From contig NZ_JAGDYT010000006.1 in the NCBI RefSeq assembly GCF_049116555.1, positions 496,001 to 560,000 of the forward strand: a DNA stretch of 64,000 bases, in the 5' to 3' direction. Below, one piece after another: positions 6,566-15,891 of the stretch. Made by a program: the position numbers and the translations under genes. Position 1 is the first letter of the stretch; each line of letters opens with the position of its first letter. Below the pieces are notes generated by a model. The model saw only the letters and a list, made by a program, of their open reading frames with translations. It was not told the DNA's origin and did not search any database. Origin of the DNA: Maricaulis maris_C (GTDB lineage: Bacteria > Pseudomonadota > Alphaproteobacteria > Caulobacterales > Maricaulaceae).

Positions 6566-9433
6566 ATGCTGTCCATTGCCCGCAAGATCTTCGGTTCCGA
6601 AAACGACCGCAAAGTCCGCCGCCTTCGCCCCATCGTTGAAAAAATCAATGCGATGGAGCCGGAGTTCCAGACGCTTTCCGACGACGCGCTGAAAGCGAAG
6701 ACGGTGGAGTTCCGCGAACGCCTGGGCAAGGGCGAGAAGCTCGACAACCTCCTGCCGGAAGCCTTTGCCGCCGTTCGCGAAGCCGCGAAGCGGTCGCTCG
6801 GCCTGCGCCCCTACGACGTCCAGATGATGGGGGGCGTGGTGCTGCACGAAGGCGCCATCGCCGAGATGAAGACCGGTGAGGGCAAGACACTCGTCGCCAC
6901 CCTGCCCTGCTATCTCAATGCGCTGGAAAGCAAGGGCGTTCATGTCGTCACGGTCAATGACTATCTGGCCACGCGCGACAGCGAATGGATGGGCCGGGTC
7001 TTTGCCCAGCTGGGCATGACCACCGGCGTGATCGCGCATGGCATGACCGATCCGGAACGCCGCGCCGCCTATGCCTGCGACATCACCTACGCGACCAATA
7101 ACGAGCTCGGCTTCGACTATCTGCGCGACAACATGAAATACTCGACCGACGAGATGGTGCAACGCGGCCACGGCTTCGCCATCGTCGACGAGGTCGACTC
7201 CATCCTGATCGATGAAGCGCGGACACCGCTCATCATTTCCGGCCGCACGGAAGATCGCACCGAATTCTACAAGACGATCAATGAGCTGATCCCGCTCCTC
7301 GGCGAGGAATGCTACGAGATTGACGAGAAAGCCCGCTCCGTTCTCCTGACCGAAGAGGGCAATGAGGAAATCGAGCGCCTGCTGCACGAGCGTGAACTCC
7401 TCGCGGAAGGCGACCTTTATGATGTCGAGAACATCCAGGCCGTCCATCACGTCAACCAGGCGCTCAAGGCGCACAAGATCTTCGTGCGCGACAAGGATTA
7501 CATCATCAAGGACAATGCGGTTGTCCTGATCGACGAATTCACCGGCCGCATGATGCCGGGCCGCCGCCTCTCCGACGGCCTGCACCAGGCCATCGAGGCG
7601 AAGGAAGGCACCGAGATCCAGCCGGAAAACCAGACCCTGGCCTCGGTCACCTTCCAGAATTATTTCCGCCTCTACGGCAAGTTGGCCGGCATGACCGGTA
7701 CGGCACTGACCGAAGCGGACGAATTCTTCGACATCTACAAGCTCGGCGTGGTCGAAATTCCGACCAACAAGCCGATCGCGCGGATCGACGAGGAAGACGA
7801 GGTCTACCGCACACTGGAAGAGAAATACGCTGCGATCATCGACGAGATCGTCGATTGCCAGGAGCGCGGTCAGCCCGTTCTGGTCGGTACCGCCTCGATC
7901 GAGAAGTCCGAAGTCCTCGATCGGCTGATGAGCGACAAGGCCCTGTTCAAGAAGATGCTGGGTCATCTTTATCCGAAGGATGAAGCCGCCAAGGCCGAGT
8001 TCGAGAAATCCGCCCGTCCGTCGATCCGGACCCTGCCGGAAATGCTCAAACTGATTCCGCTCGAGCACCAGGTGCTCAATGCGCGGTATCACGAGCAGGA
8101 AGCCTTCATCGTCGCCCAGGCCGGTGTGCCGGGGGCCGTGACGATCGCCACCAACATGGCGGGCCGCGGCACGGATATTCAGCTCGGTGGCAATCCGGAC
8201 ATGCGTCTGGATGCCTGGAAGGCCGAGCAGGAAGCGGCCGGCAAGACGCCGACCCAGACCGAGATCGATCGCGAAACCGACACGATCAAGGCCGATATCG
8301 CCGAGAAGAAGAAGAAGGCGCTGGATGCGGGCGGTCTCTACGTTCTCGCCACCGAGCGCCATGAAAGCCGCCGGATCGACAATCAGCTGCGCGGCCGGAC
8401 CGGTCGCCAGGGCGATCCTGGCCGTTCGAAATTCTTCATCTCCGTCCAGGACGATTTGCTGCGGATCTTCGCGCCGGAGCGTCTGGACGGCATCATGCGC
8501 ACGCTGGGCATGAAAGAGGGCGAGGCCATCCAGCACCCGTGGATGTCCAAGGCGCTCGAGACCTCTCAGCGCAAGGTCGAGCAGCGCAATTTCGACATCC
8601 GCAAGAATGTGCTGAAATACGATGATGTCATGAATGACCAACGCAAGGCGGTCTTCGAGCAACGCATCGATTTCATGCTGTCCGACGATGTTGCCGATGT
8701 CATCAAGGACATGCGCCAGTCTTCCGCCGAAGACCTCGTTACCGAACATATCCCGCCAAAGGCCTTTGCCGACCAGTGGGATATCGCCGGTCTCAAGGAG
8801 GAGCTGAAGGCCACGTTCGGACTCGACCTGCCGGTCGAGGCCTGGGCGGAGGAAGAAGGCATTGCCGACGAGGAGATCCTCGAACGCATCAGCGACGCCG
8901 CTGACAAGGCCTATGCCGAAAAAGCGGCCAATGCCGGCCCGGACCTGATGCGCCGGATCGAGAAGTCGATCCTGCTCCAGGCCATCGACATCAATTGGCG
9001 CGAGCACCTGCAGAATCTCGACGCCATGCGCTCGATGATCGGTCTGCGCTCCTACGCCCAGCGCAATCCGCTCAACGAGTTCAAGACCGAGGCCTTCAAC
9101 CTGTTCGAGCGCATGATGGACAATCTGCGCGGCGAAGTGACCAAACAGCTCATGCTGATCCGCTTCGAGCGCGCGCCGGCTCCGCCCAAGGCACCGGAAG
9201 ACATCACCGCGACCCATATCGATCCGCGCACCGGCCGCAATGAAATGGCCGATCCGGCTGACGGACCGGTGGCGCCGCGTGTGGCACCGACCCAGCGCCG
9301 CGTCTCCACACCGGCACACCCGAACAAGCCGGAGACCTGGGGCCGTGTGGCCCGTAACGCGCCCTGCCCGTGTGGCTCCGGCAAGAAATACAAGCAGTGC
9401 CACGGTGCCATCGGCACCGCGCCCAGCACCTGA
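6566..9433 (+). CDS. secA: Preprotein translocase ATPase SecA
   Basis: The ATPase motor that drives secretory proteins through SecYEG. At 955 residues it is full length. It starts MLSIARKIFGSENDRKVRRL, has Walker A in MKTGEGKTLVATLP and DEAD-box Walker B in FAIVDEVDSILIDEARTPL. It also has the preprotein cross-linking region, the helicase motif NMAGRGTDIQLGG, and RGRTGRQGDPGRSKFF. A C-terminal zinc/SecB-binding tail CPCGSGKKYKQCHG follows a proline-rich linker. All functional segments are present. The 1117-codon ORF on the opposite strand across this gene is a GC-rich shadow. Confidence 0.98.
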   Translation: MLSIARKIFGSENDRKVRRLRPIVEKINAMEPEFQTLSDDALKAKTVEFRERLGKGEKLDNLLPEAFAAVREAAKRSLGLRPYDVQMMGGVVLHEGAIAEMKTGEGKTLVATLPCYLNALESKGVHVVTVNDYLATRDSEWMGRVFAQLGMTTGVIAHGMTDPERRAAYACDITYATNNELGFDYLRDNMKYSTDEMVQRGHGFAIVDEVDSILIDEARTPLIISGRTEDRTEFYKTINELIPLLGEECYEIDEKARSVLLTEEGNEEIERLLHERELLAEGDLYDVENIQAVHHVNQALKAHKIFVRDKDYIIKDNAVVLIDEFTGRMMPGRRLSDGLHQAIEAKEGTEIQPENQTLASVTFQNYFRLYGKLAGMTGTALTEADEFFDIYKLGVVEIPTNKPIARIDEEDEVYRTLEEKYAAIIDEIVDCQERGQPVLVGTASIEKSEVLDRLMSDKALFKKMLGHLYPKDEAAKAEFEKSARPSIRTLPEMLKLIPLEHQVLNARYHEQEAFIVAQAGVPGAVTIATNMAGRGTDIQLGGNPDMRLDAWKAEQEAAGKTPTQTEIDRETDTIKADIAEKKKKALDAGGLYVLATERHESRRIDNQLRGRTGRQGDPGRSKFFISVQDDLLRIFAPERLDGIMRTLGMKEGEAIQHPWMSKALETSQRKVEQRNFDIRKNVLKYDDVMNDQRKAVFEQRIDFMLSDDVADVIKDMRQSSAEDLVTEHIPPKAFADQWDIAGLKEELKATFGLDLPVEAWAEEEGIADEEILERISDAADKAYAEKAANAGPDLMRRIEKSILLQAIDINWREHLQNLDAMRSMIGLRSYAQRNPLNEFKTEAFNLFERMMDNLRGEVTKQLMLIRFERAPAPPKAPEDITATHIDPRTGRNEMADPADGPVAPRVAPTQRRVSTPAHPNKPETWGRVARNAPCPCGSGKKYKQCHGAIGTAPST

Positions 9434-9451
9434 TCCGTTGACGGTGGCACT

Positions 9452-9913
9452 ATGAGCGAGGTCTGCCTTCGTCCCGCCCGTACAGGCGAAGAAGACGCAC
9501 TCTCGGAGCTTTGCCTGAAGTCCAAGGCGCACTGGGGCTATGACGAGGCCTTCATGGCCGAGGTCGCCCCCTATTTGCGGGTCACGGCCGAAGCCATCGA
9601 GGCCGGTTACACCACCGTCGCCGAGCTTGAGGACGGAACGATGCTGGGCGTCTGCCAGATCGATCCGGGTGCCCATCATGGCACGCTGGACCTGCTCTTC
9701 ATCACCCCTGCCGCCATCGGCAAGGGCGTCGGTCGCGACCTCTTCGAGGACGCCAAGGCCAAGCTGAAAGCGCGCGGAGAGACGGTGATGACCATCCTCT
9801 CCGACCCCTATGCCGAAGCCGCCTATATCCACATGGGCGCCCGCCGCGTCGCCATGCGCCCGAGCGACGTCTTCAAGGGTCGTGAATTGCCTTGGCTGGA
9901 AGTGGCGCTTTAG
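9452..9913 (+). CDS. GNAT family N-acetyltransferase
   Basis: A 153-residue acetyltransferase of the GNAT fold. The N-terminal VCLRPARTGEEDALSELC is the usual strand-helix opening. The acetyl-CoA-binding loop is GKGVGRDLFEDAKAKLKARG at about residues 90-109 (Q/R-x-x-G-x-G/A pattern as GKGVGR). The C-terminal AAYIHMGARRV matches the last strand pair. The substrate is unknown. It begins 18 bases after the secA stop and may be co-transcribed. The 156-base stretch after it (9914-10069) shows no gene or clear terminator to me. Confidence 0.8.
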   Translation: MSEVCLRPARTGEEDALSELCLKSKAHWGYDEAFMAEVAPYLRVTAEAIEAGYTTVAELEDGTMLGVCQIDPGAHHGTLDLLFITPAAIGKGVGRDLFEDAKAKLKARGETVMTILSDPYAEAAYIHMGARRVAMRPSDVFKGRELPWLEVAL

Positions 9914-10069
9914 CCGAGACCCGCCGGCCGATCATTGCGCGATGCCCCCGCTTGAACGCAAGGGGCGACCTGCTGGGCGCCTTTCTCAGTCGCCAGTCAA
10001 GCCGGCGCACCCACCGTCAACGCCGAGACAACGCCGCCGGCGACCATGGTCAGCCAGAGAGCCCGCCCC

Positions 10070-10639
10070 CTAATTTCCGAAGCGATAGCCCAGACGGATG
10101 CCGGCATTGTCGAGCGCCTGGTTACGGCCGGATGCGAGGATTTGGCCGTGCGAGATGTGCTCGTAATAGACGCCGACGGACCAGCGCTCATCGAGGTCGT
10201 AATCCAGCCCGATCGCGTTGTGGAAGAGGATTTCATTGCCCATCAGCGAGCGCGTGGTCGCCAGGCGGATCCGCGTCGGATCACCCGGAGGCGCGTTCGG
10301 GTCAATGTCCTCGACACCATCATTATAGGTCAGACCGGTACGGAATTCGAAATTGAGGTTTTCGGCAACTTCAAAATCCCAGGCCAGACCGGTCCCGCCG
10401 AAATTGGTCAGACCATTGGTGTTGAACGAACCATAGAGATAGGGGCGCGGCGACCAGATCGCGTCGAGGAAATCCGGCGAGGCAAAGAGCAGGTCGACGG
10501 TGATATTCGGGCCATCTTCAACATGATCAGCGAGGTCATGCGCGGTCACGCCGAGACGGAATTCCATCCCGCGATCCTCTGCCAGGCCGGCACCGGTGAT
10601 CAAGGCGAAGGCGGCGGCTGTCGTCAGGAAATGTTTCAT
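10070..10639 (-). CDS. PagL-like lipid A 3-O-deacylase (outer membrane)
   Basis: A 189-residue outer-membrane protein. It has a signal peptide (MKHFLTTAAAFALITGAGLA), alternating beta-barrel strands and a terminal aromatic strand ending in YRFGN. The sequence EHISHG at residues 160-165 matches the PagL catalytic His-x-Ser (His161, Ser163). It is followed by NQALDNAGIRLGYRF, where the family has its conserved Asn and acidic residue. PagL removes the 3-linked acyl chain from lipid A and alters the outer leaflet. The usual HxSN is HISH here, so activity is likely but not certain. Confidence 0.75.
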   Translation of the reverse strand: MKHFLTTAAAFALITGAGLAEDRGMEFRLGVTAHDLADHVEDGPNITVDLLFASPDFLDAIWSPRPYLYGSFNTNGLTNFGGTGLAWDFEVAENLNFEFRTGLTYNDGVEDIDPNAPPGDPTRIRLATTRSLMGNEILFHNAIGLDYDLDERWSVGVYYEHISHGQILASGRNQALDNAGIRLGYRFGN

Positions 10640-10704
10640 GATGTCCCCTTGGAGCCGCCGATGCGACCCGTCTGTTTACAGTTGCAAACGGGATAAAGCG
10701 TGTC

Positions 10705-11898
10705 TCAACCCGCGTCCAGAGCTTCGCGATAGGCCCAGTCGAGCCAGGGACCGAGTGCGGCCAAATCATCACGCTCGACTGTCGGCCCGCACCAGATGCG
10801 GATACCCGGCACGGACGCGCGGTGCATATTGATGTCCAGCGCCGCATTCTCGCGCTCCAGCAAGGTCGAAATCTTCTTGGTCAGATCCCAAAGCGCGTCC
10901 TCGCCAGCCGCAATCACGGCCGGGTCGGTGTATTTCAGCGTCACCGAGACCGGCGAGCGGTGGTCGGGATTTTCGCACAGATAATCAACCCAGTCGGCCT
11001 GGCTGACCCAGGCATCCAGTGCCGCGAAATTCTCTTCGCGACGCCGGATCAATTCCGGCAGTCCACCAATCCGCGAGGCCCATTTCAGGGAGGCGAGATA
11101 GTCCTCGACCGCCATCAGGGACGGCGTGTTGAGGGTCGAGCCTTCATAGACGCCCATATTGGCCTTGCCCTTGGCATGCAGCTGCAGCAGGCCCGGAATC
11201 GGCCAGTCCGGACGCCAGGCATTCAGACGTTCGATGGCACGCGGGCTCATCACCAGCATGCCGTGCTGGGCCTCTCCGCCCATGCATTTTTGCCAGGAGA
11301 AAGTCAGCACATCGATCTTCGACCAGTCGATCTCGACGGCAAAGGCCGCCGAGGTCGCGTCGCATAATGTCAGACCCTCGCGATCGGCATCGATCCAGTC
11401 AAAGCCGGGGATCCACACTCCTGCTGCCGTGCCGTTGAGAGTGAAGATCGCGTCTCGCTTGCCGTCATACTGACCGATATCGGGAAGGACGCCCGGCTCG
11501 GTCTGGAACACACGGAGGTCTTTCAGCTTGAGCTCGTCGCGGGCGTCAAAGGTCCAGCGATTGCCGAACACGTCCCAGGAGAAGACATCCGTACCGCGCT
11601 GGCCCAGAAGCGACCACATGGCCGCTTCCATGGCCCCCGTGTCCGAGCCTGGCATGAGGGCGACATGATAGCCTTCCGGCAGTTCGAGCAACGCATGTGT
11701 GCGTTCGATCGCTTCCTTGATCCGGGCCACCGGAGCGCCGGCGCGGTGGGTCCGCGAGAGCGGTGCGTCGGCCAGCGCGTCCCAGGACCAACCGGGGTAC
11801 TTCTTTACCGGGCCGCAGGAGAAGCGCGGATCAGCGGGGCGCAGGACGGGCTTGGGATTGGGGCTGCGGGTCGCGGTGGGCGTATCGGTATCGGCCAA
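10705..11898 (-). CDS. serC: Phosphoserine aminotransferase SerC
   Basis: A PLP enzyme of serine biosynthesis that makes O-phosphoserine from 3-phosphohydroxypyruvate and glutamate. The protein shows RFSCGPVKKYPGW at the N-terminus, MPGSDTGAMEAAMW, the PLP-Asp segment, and the Schiff-base lysine in TFSWQKCMGGEAQHG. The family tail follows. These are hallmarks of the alphaproteobacterial SerC type. The long ORF opens at 11976, but I favour the TTG at 11898, which has GGAGA five bases upstream and gives 397 residues. The extra 26 residues of the longer form look like non-coding translation. Confidence 0.9.
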   Translation of the reverse strand: MADTDTPTATRSPNPKPVLRPADPRFSCGPVKKYPGWSWDALADAPLSRTHRAGAPVARIKEAIERTHALLELPEGYHVALMPGSDTGAMEAAMWSLLGQRGTDVFSWDVFGNRWTFDARDELKLKDLRVFQTEPGVLPDIGQYDGKRDAIFTLNGTAAGVWIPGFDWIDADREGLTLCDATSAAFAVEIDWSKIDVLTFSWQKCMGGEAQHGMLVMSPRAIERLNAWRPDWPIPGLLQLHAKGKANMGVYEGSTLNTPSLMAVEDYLASLKWASRIGGLPELIRRREENFAALDAWVSQADWVDYLCENPDHRSPVSVTLKYTDPAVIAAGEDALWDLTKKISTLLERENAALDINMHRASVPGIRIWCGPTVERDDLAALGPWLDWAYREALDAG

Positions 11899-11987
11899 GT
11901 CGGTCTCCGGGGAATCGCGGGCGGCGGGACAGGTTATGTTGCAGTGCACGTTGACGCCCTGACCGACGCGGGGCAAGAGCTTTCGCC

Positions 11988-13136
11988 ATGAGTTCTCCCT
12001 CCCTTATCCCGCCACAGCGCGACCGGTTCGAGTTGCCACGCGAGACCTGCTATCTCAACGCCGCCTATATGGGCCCGATGCCAACCACCGCCATCGCCGC
12101 CGGACAGGATAGCTATGCCCGCAAGGGCCAGCCCTGGCAGTACGGCGTGCAGACCGATTTCTTCGACGCGCCGGAGCGGCTTCGCCAGAAAGCAGCCCGC
12201 CTGTTCGGCGCGCGGACGGATGATATCGCCCTGGTCCCGGCCGCCTCTTACGGGCTGGCCAGCGCAGCGCGCAATCTGGCACCCGACGCGAAAAGCGAAA
12301 TTCTCGTCCTGAACGAGCAATTCCCGTCCAATGTCTATGTCTGGCGCGAACTCGCCGCCGAACATGGGGCTCGTGTCCGGGCCGTATCCCGTTCAGACAA
12401 TCAAAGCTGGACCGAGGCCATGCTCACGGCGATCTCGCCCGCGACCTCGATCGTCGCCTGCCCGCAGGTTCACTGGGCCGATGGCGGCGCGCTCGACCTG
12501 GCCGCCATCAGCGATGCCGCCCGGCGCCAGGGTGCGGCGCTGGTTCTGGACCTGACCCAATCATTGGGCGTGATGCCGTTCGATCTCGCCGCCATCCAGC
12601 CGGATTTCGCGGTCGCCGCCTCTTACAAATGGCTGCTCGGCCCCTATGCGATGGGCTTTCTTTATGTCGCGCCCCATCATCAGGACGGCGAGCCACTGGA
12701 GCAGAACTGGATTGTCCGGGACCGGGCCGAGGACTTCGCTCGCCTGGTGGAGTATGCCGATGACCACGCGCCCGGCGCCCGCCGTTTCGACATGGGCGAG
12801 CGTTCGAATTTTCAGCTTGTTCCCGCGGCAGTCGCGGCGCTGGATGCCATGCTCGATTGGGGCGCCGACGATCTGGCGGCGACGCTTGGTGCGAACAATC
12901 AGAGCCTGGCAGACCGGCTGCGGCCGCTGGGTCTGACACAGACAACGCCCGACCGGGCCGCGCATTATCTCAGCCTCTCCCTGCCGGATGGCGCGCCTGC
13001 CGACCTGGTAGCCCGATTGGCAGCACGCGAAATATTTGTCTCGCAGCGCGGCGACCGGATCCGCATCACACCCCATGTCTACAATGATGAGGCAGACTTC
13101 CAGTCCCTTGGCGCGGCCCTGAAAGACTTGCTGTGA
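11988..13136 (+). CDS. Class V aminotransferase (cysteine desulfurase/kynureninase-like fold)
   Basis: A 382-residue fold-type I PLP protein. It has CYLNAAYMGPMP at the N-terminus, a cofactor-contacting PAASYGLASAA region, and the Asp site in VLDLTQSLGVMPFDL. The probable Schiff-base Lys lies in AVAASYKWLLGPYAMGF. Class V members include cysteine desulfurases and isopenicillin-N-epimerase-like proteins. There is no catalytic-Cys loop of an IscS/SufS desulfurase that I can see, so it is more likely an epimerase/lyase-type relative. It is divergent from serC. The downstream transporter start overlaps its stop (GTGA). Confidence 0.8.
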   Translation: MSSPSLIPPQRDRFELPRETCYLNAAYMGPMPTTAIAAGQDSYARKGQPWQYGVQTDFFDAPERLRQKAARLFGARTDDIALVPAASYGLASAARNLAPDAKSEILVLNEQFPSNVYVWRELAAEHGARVRAVSRSDNQSWTEAMLTAISPATSIVACPQVHWADGGALDLAAISDAARRQGAALVLDLTQSLGVMPFDLAAIQPDFAVAASYKWLLGPYAMGFLYVAPHHQDGEPLEQNWIVRDRAEDFARLVEYADDHAPGARRFDMGERSNFQLVPAAVAALDAMLDWGADDLAATLGANNQSLADRLRPLGLTQTTPDRAAHYLSLSLPDGAPADLVARLAAREIFVSQRGDRIRITPHVYNDEADFQSLGAALKDLL

Positions 13137-14035
13137 ACACACCCTCGACGCCGCATCAGGTCGGCCTGAAAGACTGGGCGGCCCTGTTGCTGCTGACCGT
13201 GCTTTGGGGTTCGGCCTTCGCCTTCATCAAGCATGGCGTCCAGACGCTGCCGCCAGGCGCGCTGATCTTCGTCCGCCTGAGCCTCGCTGCCCTGGCCCTG
13301 ACAATCTGGGCCCATGCCCGCGGCCGGCGGCTTCCGCCCTTGTCGGACCGGCGCTGGTTGTGGATGGCCGGACTGGGCCTTTTCGGCAATGCGCTACCCT
13401 TCTTCCTGGTCAGCTGGTCGCAGCAATTCATCGACAGTGCGCTGGCGGGGATCCTTGTCTCGACCATGCCGCTGGCGACCATTGGCCTGGCCCATATCTT
13501 CGTCCCGGGCGAACGCATGACCCTGCGCGCCGTGCTGGGTCTGGTCGTCGGCTTTGCCGGGGTGATCCTGCTGCTCGGCCCCTCGGCACTGGCGGGACTC
13601 GGCGGGGCAGATACGCTGGCCCAGCTCGCCATCATCGGCGCAGCGGTCTGCTACGCCATCAACGCCATCCAGGCCCGCCTCCTTCCGGAGACGCCGCCCT
13701 CCGTGTCCGCGGCCGGCATGTTGATCATGGCAACAATCTTTGCCCTGCCCCTGGGTATCTGGGATTTGATGCAGGTCGAGAATGTGGCCGGCAGTGCCTG
13801 GGCGTCTGCGGCCTGGCTCGCCCTCGGCCCGACCGCCTTTGCCTCGGTGATCCTGATGCAGGTTGCACGAACAGCGGGTCCGAACTTCCTCGCCATCGCC
13901 AATTATCTGACCCCGATCGCCGCCCTGCTGACCGGCTTGCTGATCGGCGAGACCATTGGCTGGACGGTCGCGCTGGCGCTCGCTGTGATCCTGTCAGGCG
14001 TCTGGCTGGCCCGTGGCGGCCGGCGTATCGATTAG
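13133..14035 (+). CDS. EamA/DMT family transporter
   Basis: A 300-residue inner-membrane protein with about ten hydrophobic helices arranged as two EamA repeats. The first opens ALLLLTVLWGSAFAFIKHG and the second AQLAIIGAAVCYAINAIQAR. The helix 10 motif GVWLARGG at the end is typical. Family members export amino acids, nucleobases or other metabolites; the substrate cannot be read here. The GTG start overlaps the aminotransferase stop, so the pair is probably co-expressed and the transporter may handle that enzyme's substrate or product. It converges with thiD, with a four-base overlap at the stops. Confidence 0.86.
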   Translation: MNTPSTPHQVGLKDWAALLLLTVLWGSAFAFIKHGVQTLPPGALIFVRLSLAALALTIWAHARGRRLPPLSDRRWLWMAGLGLFGNALPFFLVSWSQQFIDSALAGILVSTMPLATIGLAHIFVPGERMTLRAVLGLVVGFAGVILLLGPSALAGLGGADTLAQLAIIGAAVCYAINAIQARLLPETPPSVSAAGMLIMATIFALPLGIWDLMQVENVAGSAWASAAWLALGPTAFASVILMQVARTAGPNFLAIANYLTPIAALLTGLLIGETIGWTVALALAVILSGVWLARGGRRID

Positions 14036-14841
14036 GGTCGCATCACCCAGGCGTGATTGACCGGACCGTGACCGGCACCGAATCCGGGTGCCCGCGCGAT
14101 GGCTTCGTGCAGATAATCGCCAGCCCGACGCACGGCGTCCGGCAGAGCTGCACCCTCGGCCAGCAGGCCGGCAATTGCCGACGCCAGCGTACAGCCCGTC
14201 CCGTGAGTATTCCGTCCGGGCAGGCGCGGCCGCTCCATCAGCTCCATGCCGCGTGCCGAAACCAGCACATCGGTCACGACATTGCCCTTGAGATGCCCAC
14301 CCTTCACCAGCGCCGCTCGGGCGCCCATCTCGACCAGACGGTTGGCTGCGTCCAGCTGACCGGAAATATCCTCGACCACGAGACCGGTGAGCTTTTCGGC
14401 TTCCGGAATATTGGGGGTAACCAGAAAGGCCAGAGGCAGAAGCCGGTCCCGAATGGCCGCTTCGGTCCCGTCATCCACCAGCGCATCACCCGAGGTCGCC
14501 ACCATCACCGGGTCCAGCACGAGCGGGACGGACGGCTCACAGGCGCGCAGCCTGTCGGCAACGAGTGTCACGACATCCGCATTCGCCAGCATGCCGGTTT
14601 TGATCACATCCGCACCGATGTCATCGAGGACAGCATCGATCTGGCCCCTGAGGATGTCGAGCGGTACCGGGTGAATGGCCGAAACGCCGAGCGTATTCTG
14701 AACGGTGATTGCAGTGATCGCTGTCGCGGCGAACCCGCCCATTGCCGTGATCGCCTTGATGTCGGCCTGGATGCCGGCGCCGCCGCCGCTGTCGGAGCCG
14801 GCAATGACCAGAACGCGGCCTTTCGGTTCGCTGATATCCAT
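14032..14841 (-). CDS. thiD: Hydroxymethylpyrimidine/phosphomethylpyrimidine kinase ThiD
   Basis: Phosphorylates HMP and HMP-phosphate in the thiamine pathway. The 269 residues show the ribokinase-fold signatures VLVIAGSDSGGGAGIQADIK at the start, TAITVQNTLGV, DPVMVATSGD in the middle, and the anion-hole/catalytic segment GRNTHGTGCTLASAIAG near residue 210. Length is normal. No other thi genes are adjacent. The upstream TPR protein ends 33 bases before this start, so the two may share a transcript. Confidence 0.93.
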   Translation of the reverse strand: MDISEPKGRVLVIAGSDSGGGAGIQADIKAITAMGGFAATAITAITVQNTLGVSAIHPVPLDILRGQIDAVLDDIGADVIKTGMLANADVVTLVADRLRACEPSVPLVLDPVMVATSGDALVDDGTEAAIRDRLLPLAFLVTPNIPEAEKLTGLVVEDISGQLDAANRLVEMGARAALVKGGHLKGNVVTDVLVSARGMELMERPRLPGRNTHGTGCTLASAIAGLLAEGAALPDAVRRAGDYLHEAIARAPGFGAGHGPVNHAWVMRP

Positions 14842-14874
14842 GAATGGTCCGTCCGGATGGCTGAGTTGGTCGAC

Positions 14875-15834
14875 CTATTGGTCGCGCAGGGCGCGCAGCC
14901 GAGAGCGCGCCCGCGCCGCTTCGGCATCGGATATCGCATGTGAGGCAGCCTGGTCATAGAGTGTCCGTGCGGCCTCACTATCGCCCTGCTCGACCCGGAT
15001 TTCGGCCAGCGCGACAGTGGCGCGGAAATTCTCGGGCTCGAAAGCAAGCATTTGCTCGTAGATCGACGCGGCGGAGGCCAGATGGCCCTCGGCCCCGAGG
15101 CAGGCAGCCTGCGCATGCAGCAATTCGTCATCCCACGGGCTTTGCTCGACGGCCGCGGCCTCGGCAACACAGCTACCCGGCGGCGCGACCGCCGCATTGC
15201 TGCGAGCCGACGTGTCGCTTTGCGCGAACAAGGGGGTCGGAGCCCGGGCCGCAGGCGCCTGGGCCATTGCCGGTTCCGAGCTTTGAGCCGGCACGCCCGG
15301 CCCGGCGGCGGAACCCGCACCGGCATCGCTGGCCATGGGGTCTGCCATCGCGTGGACAGCTGCGGCGTCAGAGCCAAAGCCGGTATCAGCGACACCACCA
15401 GTACCGACCCCGGTTCCGGAGCTGGCAGGCGCCCCATCACGGCGCCCGGCGTCAACCAGACGGACCCTCTGCTCCGGCCCGACTTCCATGCTGACCAGAA
15501 CGCCGCCCTGGCGCAGTTCTGCACGCGCGCCGGTCCAGGCCCGGCTGCCATAGAGGTGAATAACGCCACCCTGTTCGAGCGGGTCGACAGATACGGCGGC
15601 AACCAGCGTGTCCGATGCCGGCGAGATGACGCGACCGCGAACCTCCACGCCGGACACAGTGAGGCTCAACCCGCTCTCGGTTACCTCGGCGGTCACCCCG
15701 GACGGCTGTTCGTCGAAGGCAATCCATATCTGTCCGTGGCCGCCATCAACACGGGCACGCAGATCGACAATCTCGGCCGCGACGGGCGCGGTCAGGACAA
15801 GGCTGAGCAGGGAAGTCAGAAGTAAGGCTCGCAT
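14875..15834 (-). CDS. Secreted AMIN-like/TPR protein, function unknown
   Basis: A 319-residue exported protein. It has a cleavable signal peptide (MRALLLTSLLSLVLTAPVAAE) and then a beta-rich AMIN-like module of about 100 residues (IWIAFDEQPSGVTAEVTES and onward). A low-complexity Ala/Gly/Pro linker (about 125-225) follows, and a C-terminal helical part with TPR character (LASAASIYEQMLAFEPENFR) ends the protein. AMIN modules often bind peptidoglycan or outer-membrane partners, so an envelope-assembly role is possible. I do not recognise the specific family. The gene stands upstream of thiD. Confidence 0.6.
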   Translation of the reverse strand: MRALLLTSLLSLVLTAPVAAEIVDLRARVDGGHGQIWIAFDEQPSGVTAEVTESGLSLTVSGVEVRGRVISPASDTLVAAVSVDPLEQGGVIHLYGSRAWTGARAELRQGGVLVSMEVGPEQRVRLVDAGRRDGAPASSGTGVGTGGVADTGFGSDAAAVHAMADPMASDAGAGSAAGPGVPAQSSEPAMAQAPAARAPTPLFAQSDTSARSNAAVAPPGSCVAEAAAVEQSPWDDELLHAQAACLGAEGHLASAASIYEQMLAFEPENFRATVALAEIRVEQGDSEAARTLYDQAASHAISDAEAARARSRLRALRDQ

Positions 15835-15891
15835 GCGAATGGCCTTGCTCTGCTTCGCGTAAAGACCGGGTTAAGCGGATCGTCGTCCCGT

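Noticed and set aside
6479..9832. 1117-codon open frame on the minus strand across secA
   Set aside because: It is exactly antisense to a full-length secA with strong motifs. Long antisense frames are expected in GC-rich codon use, and its translation (His/Asp/Gly-rich, no domain) looks non-coding.
13204..14943. 579-codon plus-strand frame over the EamA gene and thiD
   Set aside because: It overlaps two well-supported genes in other frames and its translation is Arg/Gly/Pro-rich without motifs.
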